A stretch of 64,000 bases of DNA from Bradyrhizobium sp. C9. GTDB lineage: Bacteria; Pseudomonadota; Alphaproteobacteria; Rhizobiales; Xanthobacteraceae. The translations under genes and the position numbers were made by a program. Positions 59,576 through 64,000 of the stretch are shown one piece after another. The stretch is taken from positions 1 to 64,000 of the forward strand of contig NZ_NWTG01000029.1 in the NCBI RefSeq assembly GCF_002532045.1. The letters run 5' to 3'. Numbering within the stretch: position 1 is the stretch's first letter; each line of letters opens with the position of its first letter. Below the pieces are notes generated by a model. That model saw nothing but the letters and a program-made list of their open reading frames with translations, did not search any database and was not told the origin of the DNA.

Positions 59576-59700
59576 CAGATCCGTCATCCTGAGGCGCTCG
59601 CGCAACGAGCCTCGAAGGATGTACGGCCCCGGATCGAGCAGCAGGGCTCGTCGCCCTTCGAGGGCCGCTAAGAAGCGGCCACCTCAGGGTGACGGGTCTG
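59576..59700. repeat. composite extragenic palindrome after lpdA
   Basis: The edges CAGATCCGTCATCCTGAGG (59576-59594) and CCTCAGGGTGACGGGTCTG (59682-59700) are nearly complementary. Two further inverted repeats lie inside (around 59590-59620 and 59650-59680). It resembles the shorter element at 37461-37499. Confidence 0.65.
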
Positions 59701-59737
59701 ATATGAGTGAACCCAAGAACAAGAAAGAGCGCATCTC

Positions 59738-60979
<1,242 letters not shown>

Positions 60980-61058
60980 CGCCTCATCCGAAGGGCCATC
61001 TTGTCGAAAGGTGGCCCTTCAAAAATGATACGACAAGGAAGATTGAGGGGAGCGCGTG

Positions 61059-62027
61059 ATGCGGAAGCTGGTTCTGGCCGTGTTGGCGATGTTGGCGTTC
61101 ACGGGGAGCGTTTCGGCGGAAACCTGGCCGGCGCACCCGATCACCATCGTCGTGCCGTTCGCCGCCGGCGGTCCGTCGGATGCGATGGCGCGCATCCTCG
61201 CCGAGCGCATGAAGCAGTCGCTCGGCGAAGTGGTTCTGATCGAGAACGTGACCGGAGCGGGCGGCTCGCTCGGCGTCGGCCGCGCGGTGCGCGCGGCGCC
61301 CGACGGCTACACCGTCTCGTTCGGCCATCTCGGCACCCATGTCGCGAACGGCGCGATCTACAAGCTCGGCTACGATCTCGTCGAAGATCTCGAGCCGGTG
61401 GTGCTGCTGCCGAGCAATCCGATGATCATCGTCAGCAAGAACGCCGTGCCGGCGAAGTCGCTCAAGGAGCTGTTGGAGTGGCTGAAGTCGCGACCGGCGC
61501 CGCCGACCGCGGGCACCGCCGGCGCCGGCAGCGGCAGCCACATCGCCGGGCTGTATTTCGAGAACGTCTCCGGCATCAAGCTGCAATACGTGCCCTATCG
61601 CGGCACCGGGCCGGCGCTGAACGACCTCGTCGCCGGCCAGATCGATATCATCGTCGACCAGACGTCGAACTCGATCAACCAGGTTCGCGCCGGCAACATC
61701 CGCGCCTATGCGGTCACCGATTCCAAGCGGGTCGCGAACGCGCCTGAGGTCCCGACGGTCGACGAGGCCGGCCTGCCGGGCTTCCACATGACACTGTGGT
61801 CCGGCCTCTGGGTGCCGAAGGGCACGCCGAAGGAGATCGTGGACAAGCTCAACGTCGCGGCGATCCAGGCGATGAACGATCCTGCCGTGAAGAAGCAGCT
61901 CGAAAATCTCGGCTTGCAGATGCCGCCAAAGGACCAGCTCAAGCCGGAGGCGCTCGGCGCCTGGCAGAAGGCGGAGATCGCAAAATGGTGGCCGATGATC
62001 AAGGCGGCGAACGTGAAGGTGGATTGA
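61059..62027 (+). CDS. Bug-family tripartite tricarboxylate-type substrate-binding protein
   Basis: A 322-aa periplasmic binding protein with a signal peptide (MRKLVLAVLAMLAFTGSVSA). PITIVVPFAAGGPSDAMARI and GAGGSLGVGRAVRAAPDGYT are Bug hallmarks, as are QYVPYRGTGPALNDLVAGQI and PEVPTVDEAGLPGF. GAGGGGAG precedes the ATG; a GTG directly before it is the other start. No TctA/TctB membrane subunit is in the window. Confidence 0.9.
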   Translation: MRKLVLAVLAMLAFTGSVSAETWPAHPITIVVPFAAGGPSDAMARILAERMKQSLGEVVLIENVTGAGGSLGVGRAVRAAPDGYTVSFGHLGTHVANGAIYKLGYDLVEDLEPVVLLPSNPMIIVSKNAVPAKSLKELLEWLKSRPAPPTAGTAGAGSGSHIAGLYFENVSGIKLQYVPYRGTGPALNDLVAGQIDIIVDQTSNSINQVRAGNIRAYAVTDSKRVANAPEVPTVDEAGLPGFHMTLWSGLWVPKGTPKEIVDKLNVAAIQAMNDPAVKKQLENLGLQMPPKDQLKPEALGAWQKAEIAKWWPMIKAANVKVD

Positions 62028-62063
62028 GGTAAGGCTCTTGTTCTCGCCCGGCGAGGGAGGTCC

Positions 62064-62459
62064 ATGAGGAATCTTGCTCTCGCGTGGCTGGTGTCCAGCG
62101 CCGCCTTCGCCGTCGCCTTTGTCGGCTGGATGGTGCCTTGGACCACGACACCCGGCGTGCACACGTTGTACTGGAGCGACGATCTTCGCCTGTTCCTGAT
62201 CACGCTGGCGGCTGCTCTGACGTTCCAGTTAATCTACGGCGGGTTGGTTTATTTCATTCTCACCCGGCTTTGGCTCTGGAGCATCTGGACTGTCGGGTTC
62301 GCGTATCTGCTGCCGGTCTTCGTCGTTGACTGCATCGGGATCGACACCCCCGGGGGGGCTCATGCGGTCATTGCCTGGATTGCATTCGCATGCCTCGTTG
62401 CCGGCGTATTTTGGTTCTTCGCGCGCGCACAGATGCGGCGCGACGCCAGTCCGCTTTAG
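62064..62459 (+). CDS. four-helix membrane protein, unknown
   Basis: A 131-aa protein with four hydrophobic segments (about 5-25, 41-62, 67-90 and 103-122) and short loops. GGGAGG precedes the ATG. It follows the Bug protein by 36 bp on the same strand. I do not recognise the family; a relation to the binding protein is not shown. Confidence 0.6.
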   Translation: MRNLALAWLVSSAAFAVAFVGWMVPWTTTPGVHTLYWSDDLRLFLITLAAALTFQLIYGGLVYFILTRLWLWSIWTVGFAYLLPVFVVDCIGIDTPGGAHAVIAWIAFACLVAGVFWFFARAQMRRDASPL

Positions 62460-62538
62460 GCGTCGGGCGGGTTGACCGCAGGCGTCGTCCGTCAATAGAG
62501 GCGCATTGGCGCGGCTGGGCCTGCAACGGCCGCGGTGC

Positions 62539-64000
62539 TTACTGCGCCGGGGCCGCGTTGCTCTCCTGCGTCACGACGCGCTCGCCGCTTTTCGCCGCCA
62601 GCGCAGTGCCTGCGTCCTCGAACCGCGCCTGATAGACCGCGAAATTCTCCATCACGCGCTGCACGTAGTTGCGCGTCTCCGAGATCGGGATCCGCTCCAC
62701 CCAATCGACCGGATCGACCTTGGGATCGCGCGGATCGCCATAGGCCTTGATCCAGTCGCGGACGCGGCCGCGGCCGGCGTTGTAGCCGGCAAACGTCATG
62801 ATGTGGCAGCCGCGATATTCCGCCAGCAGCGCACTCAATTCGGCGGCGCCCATCTGGGTGTTGTAGACCGGATCGGAAACCATCCGGCTCCAGTCATAGC
62901 TGACACCGAAACGTTTGGCGGTGTCGCGGCCGGCTTCAGGCGTCACCTGCATCAGGCCGACGGCGTTGGCCGCCGATTTGTCGCGCTGATCGAACGCGCT
63001 TTCGGTGCGCGCGATCGAGTAGGTCATGCTGCGCCCGATATCGGGGGCGATCGGGGCGTGCTTGGGAATGCCGATGACCGGGAAGGCGTAATGGTCGAAG
63101 GCAAAGCCGCGCGCCAGTGCGATCTTGCCGATCTGCAGCATGGCGCGAGCATCGTTATGGCGGCCGGTGAGTTCGCCGAGCGCCTCGAGCATCCCGACAT
63201 CGGTGCTTTCCTCGGCGAGGTCGGCGGCGAAATAGAGCACGATGTCGGGCTCGCCGATCGCGTAGAGCATGTCGGCGGCACGCACGCGCTCGTCGGCCGC
63301 CATGCTGCCGGCGCTGGCCGCCGGCGAGGGCGCGCGCAGCTCAATGCCGTCACGCCCGAGCCTGGCCAGCGCGAGCTGACCGTAATAGGCGGTCGGGTAG
63401 CGCGCTGCGGCCTGGTAGTCGGCCCGCATCGCGACGCTGTTGCCGAGCGCTTCGGCGGCGCGACCGCGCCAATAGGCGGCGCGCGCCAGCACCGTCGGGT
63501 TGGTCTGGCCTTCGTCGATCCGTGCGAAATGCGCGGCCGCGGTCCTGGCATCGTCGAGATAGCGCAGCGCGATCCAGCCGCGCATGAAGTGCATGTCGGA
63601 GCGGTAATACGGATTGTCCGGCGGCGCCGCGCCGCGGATCACGTCATAGGCCGCCTGGTACTCACCCTGGTCGAGGAGCTTGCGGGAGAGGATGCGGCGC
63701 TCGCGCCACCACTGGTCGGTGTCCTGCTGCGCCATCGTCTCGGGCGCGGCCGCAATCGTCACGCGCGCCGCATCGTCGATCCTGTTCTTCGCGAGCAGCC
63801 ACTGGATGCGGCACAGCGTATAGCCGAGGTCGCCGCGGGCGTCGGCCGGCACGTCGTTGAGCGTGTCCTCCGCCTTGCTGGATTGCCCGCGGACCGCGCC
63901 GCAGGCCTTCACGATGGCCAGCTCGTCGCTGCCGAGGTGCTGTGCCGCGCGCCGCGCGCCGGCGAGATCCTTGGCGCCGATCCGCTTGTCCATGCGCGCG
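62539..64000 (-). CDS. soluble lytic murein transglycosylase, 5' end outside window
   Basis: At least 486 residues. A long helical superhelix (about 1-300, TPR-like) precedes an SLT domain in which the catalytic Glu lies in YSIARTESAFDQRDKSAANA, followed by GLMQVTPEAGRDTAKRFGV and AGYNAGRGRVRDWI. The frame remains open to the right edge (codons A-R before the first Met), so the N-terminus and signal peptide are missing. It cleaves peptidoglycan in the periplasm (Slt70 type). Confidence 0.93.
   Translation of the reverse strand, partial: ARMDKRIGAKDLAGARRAAQHLGSDELAIVKACGAVRGQSSKAEDTLNDVPADARGDLGYTLCRIQWLLAKNRIDDAARVTIAAAPETMAQQDTDQWWRERRILSRKLLDQGEYQAAYDVIRGAAPPDNPYYRSDMHFMRGWIALRYLDDARTAAAHFARIDEGQTNPTVLARAAYWRGRAAEALGNSVAMRADYQAAARYPTAYYGQLALARLGRDGIELRAPSPAASAGSMAADERVRAADMLYAIGEPDIVLYFAADLAEESTDVGMLEALGELTGRHNDARAMLQIGKIALARGFAFDHYAFPVIGIPKHAPIAPDIGRSMTYSIARTESAFDQRDKSAANAVGLMQVTPEAGRDTAKRFGVSYDWSRMVSDPVYNTQMGAAELSALLAEYRGCHIMTFAGYNAGRGRVRDWIKAYGDPRDPKVDPVDWVERIPISETRNYVQRVMENFAVYQARFEDAGTALAAKSGERVVTQESNAAPAQ

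Noticed and set aside
57725..59605. Leftward open frame (626 codons) antisense to lpdA
   Set aside because: Shadow of lpdA; rich in His, Asp and Arg with no recognisable family.
60991..61019. AAGGGCCA/TGGCCCTT hairpin after the threonine synthase-like gene
   Set aside because: The stem is clear, but no T-run follows in the direction of transcription, so I do not call it a terminator.

Overview
The window looks like chromosome of a slow-growing alphaproteobacterium of the Bradyrhizobium type (order Hyphomicrobiales). The reasons are high G+C, an alphaproteobacterial LexA with a GTTC-N7-GTTC box, a trpD-trpC-moaC run, a PDH cluster in which E1-beta carries its own lipoyl domain, and several extragenic palindromes of the kind common in that genus. 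No rRNA or tRNA gene and no CRISPR array was seen. This assignment is inference from gene content, not from a search.

Region 1 (1 to about 6800) is the integrase-proximal end of a prophage. It holds the 3' end of a tail tape-measure gene, then accessory cargo: an HNH protein with a small membrane protein, two HEPN-like proteins, an XRE repressor overlapping one HEPN gene with three 15-bp operator-like palindromes, and a TIR-domain protein. An AlpA-type regulator, an excisionase-like HTH protein and a tyrosine integrase follow. Immediately after the integrase the reading frame enters the middle of comEC, so the element appears to have split that gene.

Region 2 (about 6.8 to 32 kb) holds the comEC 3' half, lexA with a distant SOS box, and moeA with a HAD hydrolase. 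A periplasmic/membrane trio follows (DUF3604 metallohydrolase, parvulin, HupE/UreJ). Next is a short threonyl-tRNA synthetase without editing domains, preceded by a threonine-codon-rich leader peptide and an intrinsic terminator. The region continues with a NarL-type two-component pair, a tandem DUF2380-like protein, two solute-binding proteins, a rhomboid protease, an Old Yellow Enzyme, CtpA, an NTF2-like gene broken by one in-frame TGA, a GGDEF-EAL protein and a lone Flp pilin with a sigma-54-like promoter.

Region 3 (32 to 64 kb) is mainly conserved housekeeping: moaC-trpC-trpD-ppiD, tpiA, secG, pyrG, kdsA, queF, eno, ddl, ftsB, pdhA-pdhB-DUF5076-pdhC-(two small membrane proteins)-lpdA, a threonine synthase-like gene, a Bug-family binding protein and a truncated-by-window lytic transglycosylase. 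Between these sit accessory genes: a GNAT/XRE-cupin pair, a phospholipid-methyltransferase-like gene next to an OmpR/histidine-kinase pair that share a direct-repeat operator, a secreted PAAR-repeat protein, an MFS transporter and a few unrecognised ORFs.

The most unusual signals are the apparent Thr-attenuated, editing-less ThrRS (16.7 to 18.1 kb), the prophage defence-type cargo inserted in comEC, the shared direct repeat linking the response regulator to the methyltransferase, and the sigma-54-like promoter of the orphan pilin.
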